Source: Benincasa hispida (taxonomy: Eukaryota > Streptophyta > Magnoliopsida > Cucurbitales > Cucurbitaceae). From it: a stretch of 64,000 nucleotides of DNA. This document shows, one piece after another, positions 47,556-59,243 of this stretch. Every line of letters starts with the position of its first letter. Position 1 is the first letter of the stretch. The stretch is taken from positions 53,759,123 to 53,823,122 of the forward strand of contig NC_052351.1 in NCBI RefSeq assembly GCF_009727055.1, read 5' to 3'. Position numbers and translations under genes: made by a program. A model generated the notes under the pieces. It saw only the letters and a list, made by a program, of their open reading frames with translations. It did not search any database and had not been told where the DNA came from.

Positions 47556-49464
47556 ATGGGAAGTTTGGGTAATTTGGTTCTAATTTCTTCATTCATTTTC
47601 ACATTCTTTAGTGTCTCTGTTTCTTCAGCACCTCCTCCTACTTATCACTATCTTGATGGTAAGCCTAAAATCACTCTCTTTGTTATTTTCTACTGTTGAT
47701 TAAACAGAAAATTTTGTATATGTTTTATTTTTATTTTTGTTCTTTTAAAACAATTCTTGAATAGTTATGACAGTCTTATTCTAACACAATCTTCTTTTAT
47801 GTTTGTTTTTTTCATTAGGTCTTCTCCCAAATGGTGACTTTGAAGCTCCACCACACAAATCAAACTTAAACAAAACTGTGATTTTAGGCAAATACTCCCT
47901 CCCAAAATGGGAAATCAATGGACACGTTGAATATGTGTCAGGTGGGCCCCAACCAGGTGGATTCTACTTTCCAATTCCTCGTAGGGCCCATGCCGTGAGG
48001 TTAGGAAATGAGGCTTCAATCTCACAGAAGGTGAGATTAAGATGGCGTTCCATTTATACACTGTCATTTGGGGCCACAAGGACCTGCGCACAAGATGAAG
48101 TGTTGAGAATTGAAGTTGGAGGTCAATCAGCTAACCTTTCTATTCAGACTCTGTATAGTAATGGAGGCGATACTTATGCCTTCACTTTTAGGGCTAATAG
48201 GAATGTTGTGAAGGTAACTTTTCATAACCCTGGTATTCAAGAAAATCCCGCTTGTGGTCCCCTCTTGGATCTCATTTTCATCAAGGAGATGTTACCTCTA
48301 CGTCGTCTTCCTGGTAAGATAGCTTTAACTCCTCATTAGTAAAGTAAAGGTTTGTACTCACTTATCAACCTCAGTATAACTCAACTAACTATATGAAAAC
48401 CGAAAAACCTGCATTAAATCGACCAACAGTACTCGTCCTTTCGAGTTGAAACTGATCGGTTTGACAGTTTTGATTGAAATCATACAGTACTGAATTTTTT
48501 TTGTCGGGTTTGGGTTACACGAAAATAAATAAATAAATAAAATGACAAACCAAATCAACCAATATTATATAAAATAATCATCGATGATATTTTTGAATAG
48601 GGTTTCCACCTGGTTGGTTACTAGGGGGTGCCTATATACTCGAGATGGTGAGTTCGACATTGGGAGAGTGTTGGATTTTATTATGTGAATACCTTCATTA
48701 GGTAAAGAATAGAACCGGGCAAACCACCAGAGAAAGTGGTGTTTGAACGATGCGGTTTCTCTTTGTTTTTATAAACTATGTTTTGTTAAGCTAATGATCT
48801 GAGTACAATTATATTTTGGTCCATTTGATTTCTAAAGATTGGTCAAATTTTGAAAATGGTCTCTACCAGATGCATTTTCTAATCAAATGGTACCTAAATA
48901 TTTTGTTTGTCCAAGTTACTTAATCTAGGGATATTTGTGTTTGCAGGTAACCTTTTGTTGAATGGAAACTTTGAAGTTGGACCTCATGTGATAAAGAGCT
49001 TCAACAATGGAATACTCCTTCCTCCATTGCAAACTGATCACATTTCCCCACTTCCAGGATGGATCATTGAGTCCCTTAAGCCTATAAAATACATTGACAG
49101 AGGCCATTTCTTTGTTCCTTCAGGGAATGCAGCCATTGAATTGGTTGCAGGAAGAGAAAGTGCCATTGCCCAAATAATCCGAACAGTTCCCAAAAAGTTT
49201 TATAATCTAACCTTCACCATTGGAGATGCCAGAAATGGATGCCATGGCTCCATGGATGTCCAAGCTTTTGCTGCTCAACAAGCCATCAAAGTTCCTTTCA
49301 TATCTAGAGGGTTTGGAAGGTCCAAAACTGCAAGTTTGAAGTTCCAAGCAGTTTCGGTTAGAACAAGGATTACATTTTACAGTGCTTATTATCACACCAA
49401 ACTTCATGACTTTGGCCATTTGTGTGGCCCTGTTTTGGACAATGTTATAGTTGTTCCAGCCTAG
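47556..49464 (+). CDS. DUF642 family secreted cell-wall protein, 3 exons, 371 aa
   Basis: Exons: 47556-47658, 47819-48313 and 48947-49464, with GT-AG introns of 160 and 633 bp, both phase 1. The start ATG 47556 opens a signal peptide (MGSLGNLVLISSFIFTFF, cleavage likely after residue 24), so the product enters the secretory pathway. Two related modules follow: residues 35-199 (GLLPNGDFE; Cys124 and Cys180, the latter in NPACGPLLD) and 200-371 (GNLLLNGNFE; Cys298 and Cys359, the latter in HLCGPVLDNV). This paired galactose-binding-like architecture and length are typical of plant DUF642 proteins. Family knowledge: they are wall-associated, and some bind or affect pectin methylesterases; this copy's substrate is unknown. 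Exon 2 encodes the first module almost exactly. An ATG at 47546 opens an eight-codon frame overlapping the start. No disruption seen. Confidence 0.9.
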
Positions 49465-50165
49465 ATCTTAGGCTCCCAAATAATACTCATATATATCAAA
49501 CAGTTGCTTTAGAAGTTGGATTGTTTAACAAAAATGTTGTCCATTGTTCTAAACCACAATTAGTGGAAAGCATGTTTTGGCTACGTTTTCTTTAGAAGTT
49601 GTTTCTTCTTTGTATGATGGAAGACTTGTTTCTACACAGAACTGAGAATTCTTGTTCTTCTTTCACATTACAAACTCAAGCTAACTAAGATTAAATTGTG
49701 AACATATTATAAAATCTTCAAACTGATGTATAAGAAAATAACCCATAATCACAAGGGGGTCAATGACATGTTACCATGTTTATGGTACAAGATTATAGCT
49801 ATATCACGGGACTGAATTAATCAATGATATGGGAGATTCTAAAATGAAGCTAAGATCTATACTTCAAAGCTATATGTTTCGTATGAAGCTTTAATCAATT
49901 CTAGTATCCTATGTTACTCTACGATACTTAATTTTGCTTACAAAGCATGCCTAATCAAAACTTCCCAATCAATTGGGATTTGCCTGAGAATCTATACGGC
50001 TCAGACAATAAATGAACGGATCATTAACTCAAAGTTTGTCAAGCAATCTGCAAAAAAGGGAAATGGAAAGCAAAGAAACATATTCAATTTTCCCAAAAAA
50101 TTCTGGGCAGTGTATCTGTGAAAACTAATAATGGGTTTTATTTGGACTTTCTTGCTTTGAAGCCA
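49465..50165. other. Intergenic space between two convergent genes
   Basis: Presumably holds the 3' untranslated ends of both genes. An AATAAT at about 49480 could act as a poly(A) signal for the DUF642 gene. No other frame or repeat seen. Confidence 0.5.
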
Positions 50166-51902
50166 TCAATTAGAGAGGAAACTGCAGGGCGTTGAGAGTG
50201 GTTGTACCTTGTACATATAGGGATCTTGACGCCCACCTGTTCCGGATCTTTTGATCTCTTCAAGTTTCAAAAGCCTGCCAAAAGAAGGTGAAACAAAACC
50301 CAAATCAATTTTATTAAACATAAAACTGATACTAATAACCTTCAAAATATGGATCTATTCATTGCCTAATATTTGAACGCACATATGAAAGTATTGATTA
50401 AATTCATTCCCAATTTCTATCTTTAAACCTTATGCATTATAAATTGTGATGAGAGGTGAGATTAATCCGAGGGCATAGATGATCCTACCGTGTACAGTAA
50501 ATGTGAGAGAATTGGAAGGCACTGGATAAAAGCATGACTTTAGAGCCAACGTGGTGAGGAGTTGGGAGAGAGAATAATGAATTACTAATTACATTCTGAG
50601 AGCCTTGCTTGTGTCAGGGCTGTCTCCAATCACTTGCCGTATCTTCACCTCAGACGAACAGCCACCGGAGAGGTAACTCAGAATGGCTTCCGCACGCCGT
50701 CGCATATGAGCCGATGCCACCTGCTTTTTCCTCCACGCGTGACGGATCATTTCTAACTTCTTCTCTGCTCGTGCAACCAGGCGATGGATCGGCGCTCTTG
50801 TGACCACGCTTGAGCTGCTTGACAAACAAGAAGTTGTCTCCGAGGACGCCGAGTCTGAAGATAAGGTAACATCGTCTGTAGAACTGAGATTCCACTTCTC
50901 GGAAATCCGTATTATCTTAGAACGACTCTTTCTCACGACCTGTGAGGAATTGGTTAGACTTTGAAGAGTTATATACACTCAAAATCAACAATGAATTCAC
51001 TAATCAGAAACTAAACGCTTCTTCATTGATCGAAGTATTGAGACTCGGAATCCATGTAATTGAAATTCAGTGACAGATAGGTAAGTAATCAGGAGGAGGA
51101 AGTAGAGTTTTCAAGATTCTGATCAGATTGAAGTTCATACCGAAGAAGAAACAACAAGGATCCGATAGCCAAACATTGGTAATAAAAGGAAATAATAAGC
51201 CAAGCATAATCGAACACAAACTAAAGTCGGCTACGAGTCTCAGTAACAGAATACGATTAACTTCAACTCATCCAGCAGAAACTAATTCAAATGAAAAAAA
51301 AAATCCTAAACACCGAACCAAATCAATAGTTCCTTTACTCAAACCAAGGCATAAGGATCGCACACAGCAGAGAATGCGAAAACAAAAACAGAGCGTAAAA
51401 TACATAACAAACAAACAACGTAAAAGAAAGAGAGAGTAAATAAAAGAGGTAAGAGCGAGAACCATTACAGTAAGCTTTAGCTCATCGAGACAAGGCGGAG
51501 TAGAAAACAACAACGGTTCCTTCGCTCGAGTCTCGGACGATTCATTTGATACAGTGAGTATGGAAGAGGAAGAGTTGGAATAATCACAAAACGGCGAAAT
51601 CTCCGTGGAGCATTTTCCTCCAATAACGTTGTTCTCAAACAGCCATTTATCTTGAGAATTCGGCCTACACAGCCAAGAAAACACAGAAACAGAGGTTGAA
51701 AGCAAAACATAAAAAAGACGATCAGATAGAATCATACAACAGAAGATTAGGAAATGAGAGAGAAAGAAGAATCGGAAGACGATTGAATATCTTACGTAGG
51801 TGGAGGAGAGGGCGGAGGAGGCGGCGGAAGAGGCGGCGGAGTGGAGAGGAGGAGCAGAGCAGAAGCAACGGTGCGTTCAAGAGGGGAAGGGAATTGCGCC
51901 AT
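50166..51902 (-). CDS. Plant gene of unrecognised family, 4 exons, 252 aa
   Basis: Exons in transcript order: 51796-51902, 51469-51664, 50593-50939 and 50166-50274. All introns are GT-AG, with phases 2, 0 and 2 that restore one frame. Starts MAQFPSPLERTVASALLLLS at 51902; stop TGA at 50166-50168. Residues 22-35 are almost pure proline; 36-101 hold a Ser/Thr-rich linker and DELKLT; 102-116 are basic (VVRKSRSKIIRI); 118-148 are serine-rich; 150-190 form a basic, helix-prone stretch (ARAEKKLEMIRHAWRKKQ); 197-240 contain IRQVIGDSPDTSKALR and, across the last intron, LLKLEEIKRSGTGGRQDPYM, which look like the conserved core. No signal peptide or obvious membrane segment. I do not recognise the family; the basic helix might contact nucleic acid or a partner, but that is a guess. 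The last exon fits phase exactly, so the stop at 50589 is intronic. Confidence 0.8.
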
Positions 51903-51990
51903 TGATAATGAATAACGACTTAGTGGCGGGAGTCTCACTTTTTTTGAAATTTTTTCACTCTCTCCTCTCTCTTTCTTTCTTTCATTTCTA

Positions 51991-52001
51991 CATTTTATAT
52001 G
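51991..52001 (-). promoter_or_regulatory. Candidate TATA box of the four-exon gene
   Basis: Minus-strand ATATAAAATG about 90 bp upstream of the start codon, followed by a GA-rich leader (AAAGAAAGAGAGAGGAGAG, about 51960-51985). Spacing suits a plant core promoter; there is no expression evidence. Confidence 0.35.
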
Positions 52002-52630
52002 CTTTTTTTTTTTTCTCGGCGAATTGGAAATTTGTTTGAATAATAATAATATAGAATAAAATAATCATATAAATATAATTCCTATTTCATGCAACAAAAT
52101 TTTATCGTTTAATCTTTGTATTTTTAAATTGATGTAATATATTCTTAAATTTATAGATGTCTCTTATTGATTATTTACATCTTCGTTTGCAATTATATCA
52201 CACAAATAGAATGTAAACATGATGTTATTTTAGTTCATTTACTATTAGTTGATTTTTTAGGTGTTCAATTTGTTTAGATTTATTGTGGATGTACATTATC
52301 AATAATATGGAAGTACTATATGCATTATATTGAAGTTTTATTTTTTCTGTCTTTAATTATTTGCACATTCATTTGTTTATTAAACTTATCAATGACCATG
52401 TATCAATAGAATTAAACAATATTTGAAATTGTGATCAATAAGAGAAGTGAACGAAATCAACCATCTTCTGTGGAAGCAAGCGATCACTTGTCTTTTAAAA
52501 TTATTTTACAAAACTTAATAAAACTGAACAATAACAGAAACAATGATAAACATCCATCCTTATGCATGCTTCTAATGGAATTAGAGAGAGGAAAAGGAAT
52601 AAGAACACTAACCCTTGAAAATCTAATCTT
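52002..52630. other. Intergenic AT-rich DNA
   Basis: Upstream region of the four-exon gene. The plus frame 52431-52652 has no motif and runs into the SINE. Nothing else seen. Confidence 0.45.
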
Positions 52631-52754
52631 TGCCAACATGAGCGTAGCTTAACTGGTATATAGTGCTCGTGTTATCGATTTTGAAGTCAGAAGTTCGATT
52701 CCCTTACCCCACACTTTAATTATAATACCTTTGAAAAAAAAAAAAAAAAAAAAA
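52631..52754 (+). mobile_element. tRNA-derived SINE
   Basis: A short tRNA-like head with polymerase III A box TAGCTTAACTGG (52645-52656) and B box AGTTCGATTCC (52692-52702) at tRNA-like spacing, a brief body, then about 21 A (52734-52754). CTAATCTT flanks both sides (52623-52630 and 52755-52762), as expected for a target duplication. The size (about 124 bp) is small for a plant SINE. The body does not fold as a usable tRNA and lacks a matching acceptor stem, so it is not a tRNA gene. Confidence 0.75.
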
Positions 52755-52762
52755 CTAATCTT

Positions 52763-52909
52763 CTCATTTTCTTTCCGGTGATCACAAACGTGTTTCTTCT
52801 CTCGAACTAGAACAAGAACGACGAACACAACAACAAACTCTTTGCTCCTTAGATACCACTACAAAGGGATTTTCTTTGTTATCTTCCAGGAGAGAATCGC
52901 ATGTGAGGA
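52763..52909. other. Spacer between SINE and LTR
   Basis: Nothing recognised; possibly the decayed end of the neighbouring minus-strand LTR. Confidence 0.3.
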
Positions 52910-54493
52910 ATAGGCTTCCTTCTAATTAATTTTGGTAAAGGGAATTTTGTGTTCTTGATTGAGAGAGCAACGTAAAGAGGAGAAGAGGAAGATCAAGATC
53001 AAGGAGAGAAAATGCATGTGAACAACTTCACGTGAAAACCAAAAATTGGTTTTTCTGTACCACCAAACTCCTCTACCAAAAATATGAGATATATGAGAGA
53101 GGGAGAATGCAAAGGAGTTATTAATTTTTGAATTCAAAATTCAAAAATCAATTTTTAATTTAATTATATTAACTAATTAATATAGTTAAAATATATATTA
53201 TATCTCATACAATATATATCCTATAATTTATTATATTACATATAATATAACCTATAATTTATTACATCACATATAATATAACCTATAGTTTATTATTCTC
53301 TCATATAACCATAGTATTAATATAAATCATATCCGTAATAATTTTAACCTATAGTTTTTATATGAATCATATTCATATAATTAGTATTTGAATCATATTC
53401 AAATATTTATCTCTCTCATTAAACTACATAATGTATCAATATACATTATACTTTATGATGTGTCAACATACATTATATTAATTGTATCTCACACAATTAG
53501 TTCCCTTTAATTAAATCCAAATTAATTTGATTCTCATTAGTCCTTATTGAGCAAACAAGGGGACCTTATGGACCTGTAGATTGAAACTCCAATGATACGA
53601 GATTAATTGATTAAACCCTTTAATCAAATTAATCAACATTCATAGGTCATTTATGTCCATTGGATACAACCAAATAGTGCTTGACCTTTTATAAATTACT
53701 TAAGTACAGCTGAGTCAAAATTATCGTTTTATCATTGTAGTTATGTCTAGCTCCCTAAGTACCACTAATCCCTAAAATGAACAATTAATCATAGTCCAAC
53801 TATAACTAGACCCCTCTCTGGCTCGTGAGAGGGTGAGGGCTTTTATTGTTCAAGACGCGGAATCAACCATTAAAGGAACAATTCATCTACTTACCCTAAC
53901 AAAGGGAATGAGTGAATTTCATATTGTGTAGTATAGTTCCTAACTCCCCACTCAGACGAATCCCAAAAATGGTAGGTATATTGAGTTGGCGAATCTAGTC
54001 ACTCTCACCCATGCAAATCAAAGAACTGCCTTCATAGGCAGGAGTTCACAACTCATTTAAGATTAGATCAAGTCACGTATAGTCATCTTAGTGAAATGTA
54101 AGTCTTTTCTAGTAACAGTGTTAGAAAGAGAGACTAATCATTTCGTGGTCTAGTCTCATACAAACTCTTGGTATAGAATACTCCTACTCACATGTCTCCA
54201 CATGAATTATCAGGATCAAATCATTTGTAAAACTTTACAACAATCCGTAGCGTTACCAGGATAAGGTACCCAACATTTTCAATCTACTATAGACCGTTCA
54301 AGTTATTACTTAAACATGATTCACCTGTATGTCTCCACATACATGGTTAAGTTACATAAGTTAACCGAGGATCTTAGTTTATTAGATTGAGTTAATGCAT
54401 ATATAAAATAAAAATTATTTTATTAACAACAGTTTGTTTGCACAAATTTACAAACTATGAGAATATAAGAGACTTAGGACACCAATATCAACA
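52910..54493 (-). mobile_element. Minus-strand copia LTR
   Basis: On the minus strand starts TGTTGATATTGGTGTCC at 54493, right after a purine tract (AGGACAAGTGGGAGAT, 54494-54509). It carries the family landmarks reversed (GGTCCATAAGGTCCCC, GGGTGAGAGTGACTAG, TAACGCTACGGATTG). A hairpin at 53125-53147 (10-bp stem) lies where other copies have theirs. The 3' end of the LTR is not clear, so the left boundary is approximate. Small frames here are not genes. Confidence 0.65.
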
Positions 54494-54645
54494 ATCTCCC
54501 ACTTGTCCTAAAGTTAAGGGAGGAGTGTACAATACACAATATAACAAACTAGGGCATACATGATACCTCATGACATCTCCAACTTTTCCTAGACAATATG
54601 CCACATATCTCGTAGACCCAAACTTTCTAGATGACCCTCGAACAC
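54494..54645 (-). pseudogene. Polypurine tract and last codons of a copia polyprotein
   Basis: Upstream (minus strand) of the LTR at 54493: the purine tract, an untranslated stretch, and a tail like GHLESLGLRDMWHIV. Broken at about 54645 by gypsy-like sequence. Confidence 0.55.
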
Positions 54646-54752
54646 ACCAAGTTGTCACATTCTATCCTAGAGGGGCCTAGGAAAGGACATGACTGCAGTA
54701 GTTATCAACCCTTTTATTGACACATACTGCCTAATAACTCTAGTGGAAATAA

Positions 54753-54764
54753 CTCTGATACCAA
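54753..54764 (-). other. Primer binding site of a minus-strand gypsy-like element
   Basis: Minus strand TTGGTATCAGAG, a full match to the initiator tRNA-Met primer core, next to an LTR end at about 54766. Confidence 0.6.
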
Positions 54765-57024
54765 CATGCAACTCATACACAGTAGATGCCTCTTAGGTCA
54801 AATAAATTAAGTTTAAACACACAACATATTTAGAGAGATTAAATTACTAGTTTCACAAATCCCGATACCCATAGTCCCTATATGAACAACTGAAACATGC
54901 GTATAATATTTACAGTAACCACCTAACAGACGGGTTACAATATCTTTGTCCTTTAGTTGCAGAGCTACCTCTTGAGGATTTGACTGCTACCTGGGAGAAA
55001 GGAAAACATTTGAAAACGGGGTAAGCTTGCTAGCCCAGTGAGTGACTTAAGAAAGAAAATTGATTCTCATGCAAAAGTCTCAACAACTATTAAACTTAAA
55101 TATAAATTTCTATAGTAACCTTGTACTGCAGTATAAACATTTTCCAAGAATAAAGCATATAAAGCTGTTTTTTTTATCATAAAACATTAAAACTGTTCCT
55201 TAGTTGAGAATAATCCTATTGTGGTTAAATCCCAACGTCAACTGCTAGTCAAGAGAGAACCCTTTTACTCAATCTTTGACTTTAACTACCTACATGCACG
55301 TGGCCATACTAAGTACCGTCATACCTTAGGTACTTTTGCTTAGATACCTTCTTAAAACTTGTCCTTCAGTATCAAGCTGCTCGGATACCTTCTCAAATGT
55401 CCTTCGGTATCGGGTTTCAAGTAAAACTAGTCATAAAATGACTTTCTCTTTAAAGCATGTAAAGCATAACGCATAGAAAACATGTCTTTAAAGATATTTA
55501 TACATGCTTGGTGTATTTCAATACACATAAATATTTTTTCAATAAACTTTCATACATGGCATGCGTTGAAAACATAACTCATAGTTTACTTGGAAATTAC
55601 TTTGTAAAACTAGCTAGCACGAGAATAATCTTTCTTTAAAATATGGTTTCTTTAAAACATTGTAAATATTTAGTCACTCACAACTTTTAGAATTATTCCT
55701 CAAGGGATATGCTTCTATTACTGGTGTCAATCCTATGGACACAAAAGCATATATTAGCTACTAGCATAAGTCTCCCTTTTGAGACTAATCCTTAAATAAA
55801 CTTTGTGTTCAACCGTCCTCTTGAAGACTTTCACAAAAACGCACCTTGCTGTAGGTTTAGACACTTAGAAATTTCTTTGAGATTTGGCTCATGCAAAGCT
55901 TACAACCGCTATTCACAAACACAACACCACTTATGCAAACAACACTTTTCTCTCTAAGTGTTCTTACAGTTGCATATGGTCGTCCTCAAGGCTGTTTATG
56001 TGTCCAAGACTCCACTGCAAGCTCTCCTCGGCCTACACAGCAGGTCCAACACATGGAAAAACTCAGCCCTTGGTCTGTCCAAGTGTTTCCTTCGAGCTGT
56101 CAGCTTACTCAACTCAAGCAGCTGCCTGCTTGTTCATAAAATTCCATATTCATCTTACAAAATTAATAACTCGAATTCTAGAGCTCATCTCAAGAAATTT
56201 TCTTCTAAAAACTTGTTAAGAATCATCTCAAAAATCTTACCTCAAAATTTCAGCATCATACTTCCCATGGTCTGTCCTAAAGACTCAACTCTTTAACGAT
56301 GGCCCGAATTCACCTGAGAACAAAACCTTTTGTCCTTTTTCTCCTTCGCTGGCCTTAATCCGATAAGGACTTCTTCTGGTAGTGTCACTCTGAAAATAGA
56401 CTCTCAGAGCTTTCCAAAAACACCAAGAACTCTAAATTTACACAGAGGAATTGATCACACTGATCATTTGAAATTCGACCTCCCCTTTTTATACTACTTT
56501 CCACTGCCTCTTATTAAATGCTAGCCCCGATACCTTCAACTTTCATAGAGTCAAATCCGGTGCTAAGGACATCTGATAATTTTAATCGGTGATTAATGCC
56601 AATCAAACCAGTCCAATCGTTTAGCTCACCGCCCCATCATTTAGCTCATTGTTTAGTGACTTCATGCTGATGCTTGTCACCCGACGATCTCACCCAACGC
56701 ATAGTACACTGATGCCCATCGTGTAGCGTATCACAGTTATCGTCTATAGCAGCATGGCTATCATCTAGCGCCCATACCCATTGCGTAGCGCCATCGCCCA
56801 GTGTCTCGTTTAGTGCTGATTTCAATCGTGTAGTTTCAACGCCCCATTGCTTAACACTATCGTCTAACGCATAGCCTATCGTTTAACGCAATCCTTCACA
56901 TCGTCTAGCGTTGCACTTTACCACGTGATCACCTACCGCATTGCTTAGTTCCGCACATTTTCTACATGATCGCCTACCACATCACTTAGCTCCGCACATT
57001 TACTAAACGATCGTCCAGCACCCG

Positions 57025-57095
57025 CCTACACAATTGCCTACCTCATCGTGTAGCGCCACTCACTTACTAGACGATCGCATACCCAATGTGTAGTG
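57025..57095. repeat. Left copy of a ~71-bp duplication flanking adapter sequence
   Basis: Same as 57134-57205 except one substitution and a 1-2 base difference near the end (CCCAATGTG versus CCCAAACGTG). Separated from its partner only by adapter. Confidence 0.85.
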
Positions 57096-57096
57096 T

Positions 57097-57133
57097 CTGT
57101 CTCTTATACACATCTAGATGTGTATAAGAGACA
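57097..57133. other. Second Tn5/Nextera mosaic-end junction (library adapter, not genomic)
   Basis: 57097-57115 is exactly CTGTCTCTTATACACATCT and 57116-57133 is the first 18 bases of AGATGTGTATAAGAGACAG: two Tn5 mosaic ends head to head, lacking only the last G. This is the mate-pair circularisation junction and cannot be plant sequence. Confidence 0.97.
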
Positions 57134-57205
57134 CCTACACAATTGCCTACCTCATCGTGTAGCACCACTCACTTACTAGACGATCGCATACCCAAACGTG
57201 TAGTG
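57134..57205. repeat. Right copy of the ~71-bp duplication
   Basis: Partner of 57025-57095; the natural sequence continues after it. Confidence 0.85.
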
Positions 57206-57649
57206 CAACTCATTTGCTATACGATCGTCTACCTCATCGTGTAGTTCTGCTCACTGCTACACGATCGCCCAGCGCATGCAACTCCAATGCCTAGTGCCCA
57301 TGCCCGCTCACACTTGAGGCTGCCGCATGCTTTGCTAACCTCTCAAGACATTGGCTGCCGCATGCTTTCCCACACATAGCTTTTCTCTTGGCCATACTTT
57401 GGCTTCCTTCAACGCCCAAATAACCTCTAAAATGAGCATGGCTAACTCATGGCACAACACTTAGCCAATTTTCTAGCCTACAACGCATGGGTTATACTTA
57501 GCCAATTTTTCCAAGCTTTACCCAAGAGTCAAGCTTTCAAATTCAAACTTTTCTTCTAATTTTTCATCCTTTTCTCTACAATTACACATTAATTCTCACA
57601 TTCACCTACTCATCAAACTGGTCTCAGTAGGGAACATACTCAAGTAGAG

Positions 57650-57998
57650 AAATTAGGGCTTAGGGTTCACATTAACCGTGAGAACCTTCGTAAATGGATC
57701 AACAACGTTGTGCTCCGATGCTATCTTCATGACTATCACGTCACCTCGTTTCTCAATCTCTTTGATAAAGTGATATTTCCTCTTAATGTGTTTGCCTCTT
57801 TTATGACTTCTAGGTTCATTTGAGTTTACCACAACTCCACTATTATCAAATTAAAGTGTGATTAATAAAGACATATTTGGAACAACTTCAAATCAGTAAA
57901 GAACTTCTTTAGCCAAACAACTTCCTTAGCAGCTTCACAAGCGGCTATGTATTCAGCTTCCATGGTGAAGTCTGCGATGCATCCTTGATCGATGCTTC
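57650..57998 (-). pseudogene. Copia RNase H C-terminal fragment
   Basis: Minus strand reads STMEAEYIAACEAAKE, VVWLKKFF, KRGKHIKRKYHFIKEIEKRG and DPFTKVLT in order, with a stop after the TL that should precede the next Asp. It is cut at 57998 by the start of a plus-strand LTR; its upstream half is not found beyond that LTR. Confidence 0.8.
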
Positions 57999-59243
57999 TG
58001 TTGGGATTGGTGTTCTAAACCTCTTATATTCTCATAGTTTGTAAACATTATATAAACAAATTGTTATTAATAAAATAATGTTATTTTATGAGCATTTATC
58101 AATCCAATAAACTAAGATCCTAGATTATTTTATATAACTTAAACATGTATGCAGAGACATACATGTGGATCATATTTAAATGATAACCTAAACGGTTTGT
58201 AGTAGATGGATAAGGCTCGGTACCTTATCCTAGTGACACTATGGATACAGCCCGTTTTGTAGATGTTACAAGTGTTGTAAAATATTATGATCTAATCCTA
58301 ATCATTCTTGTGGAGACGTGTGAGTGAGGGTATCATATACAAAAAGTTTGTATAAGAACGGACCATGAAAAGACTCTCATTATATAACATCATTAATAGT
58401 AGAGAGTTACATTTCACTAGGATAACCGTAGGTGACATGACCTAAATCTGAGTGAGTTGTGAATTCTTGCCTATGAAGGCAGTCATTTGATTTGCATGGG
58501 TGAGAGTGGCCAGATTGCTAACTCAATATGCCTACAATTTTGGGAATTCTTCCAATTAGGGAGCTAGAAACAAAGCTACACAAGACAAAATTCACTTCTT
58601 CCCTGATGTCGAGGTAAGTAGATAAGTTTCTCCCTTAAGGGCTGATTTCAGGGCTTAAACAATGTGGCCACACCCTCTCTTGGCCTGAAAGGGATTTGGT
58701 CATAGTTGGACTAAGATTTATTGTTCATTAGATAGATCATGATACTCAAGGAGTTAGATGTAACTATAGGGGCAAAACGATAATTTTAACCTAAGTGTAC
58801 TTACGAGCAATTTGTGAAGGTTCATCGCATTGTTGACTGGTTATATCCAAGGGATACAAAAATATATCTGTAGTGCAAATAGTGCAACTGTTGGTCTTTA
58901 GTTGAGTGCTCGACAGTTAATGGATGTTGAATAATTTAATTAAAGGAATTTAATTAATTATTCAAGTACCATTGGAGCTTCAAGCTACAGGTCCATGAGG
59001 TTCCCTCTGTAGCTCAATAGGAATTTAATGAGAATCAATTTTGGATTAATTTGAATTGTTCAAATTAATTGAGAAAATTAATTATATGATATAATTAATT
59101 TAATTTAATTATATGATATAATTAATTTAATTTAATTATATGATATGATATAATTAATTTAATTTAATTATATATGATATAATTACTATAATGTATTTGA
59201 TACATTATAATATAAAGTTTAGTTGAGAGGAAATAAATATTTG
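57999..59243 (+). mobile_element. Copia LTR, 5' part
   Basis: Starts TGTTGGGATTGGTGTTC and follows the family order (AGATGGATAAGGCTCGGTACC, GAGAGTGGCCAGATTGC, GGGCTTAAACAATGTGG, GGTCCATGAGGTTCCC, then TTTAATTATATGATATAATT repeats at 59090-59180). It stops near 59243, where a minus-strand LTR begins. No internal region is attached. Confidence 0.7.

Larger units (their letters stand above)
54766..57600 (-). mobile_element. Long minus-strand LTR, probably gypsy
   Basis: Extends from the primer site to about 57600, where the minus strand shows TGTGAGAATTAATG after a purine-rich stretch. It contains CACTGGGCTAGCAAGCTTACC (minus strand, near 55030), a phrase I associate with plant gypsy LTRs, and a degenerate array of cgtCTAGCGC/ACGATCG words (56600-57300). 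The three overlapping frames at 55884-56296 have no motifs. About 109 bp are adapter-linked excess (57025-57133). Ends and lineage are provisional. Confidence 0.45.

Noticed and set aside
48590..48790. A second SINE in intron 2 of the DUF642 gene (GAGTTCGACATTGG resembles a B box)
   Set aside because: The B-box match is weak, no convincing A box, no poly(A) tail and no target duplication seen.
51128..51439. 103-codon Lys/Arg-rich plus frame
   Set aside because: Lies antisense in an intron of the four-exon gene; low complexity.
51268..51735. 155-codon minus-strand frame
   Set aside because: Only its middle (51469-51664) is exon 2 of the four-exon gene; the rest is intron read-through.
52637..52712. 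A tRNA gene
   Set aside because: A and B boxes are present, but the acceptor ends do not pair well and a poly(A) tail with flanking duplications follows, so it is a SINE.
55884..56296. Three overlapping open frames of 82-112 codons
   Set aside because: They lie inside a minus-strand LTR, have no motifs, and overlap in different frames.
57097..57133. Perfect palindrome that might be a regulatory hairpin or insertion-sequence end
   Set aside because: It is exactly the Nextera mosaic-end pair; a library artefact explains it fully.
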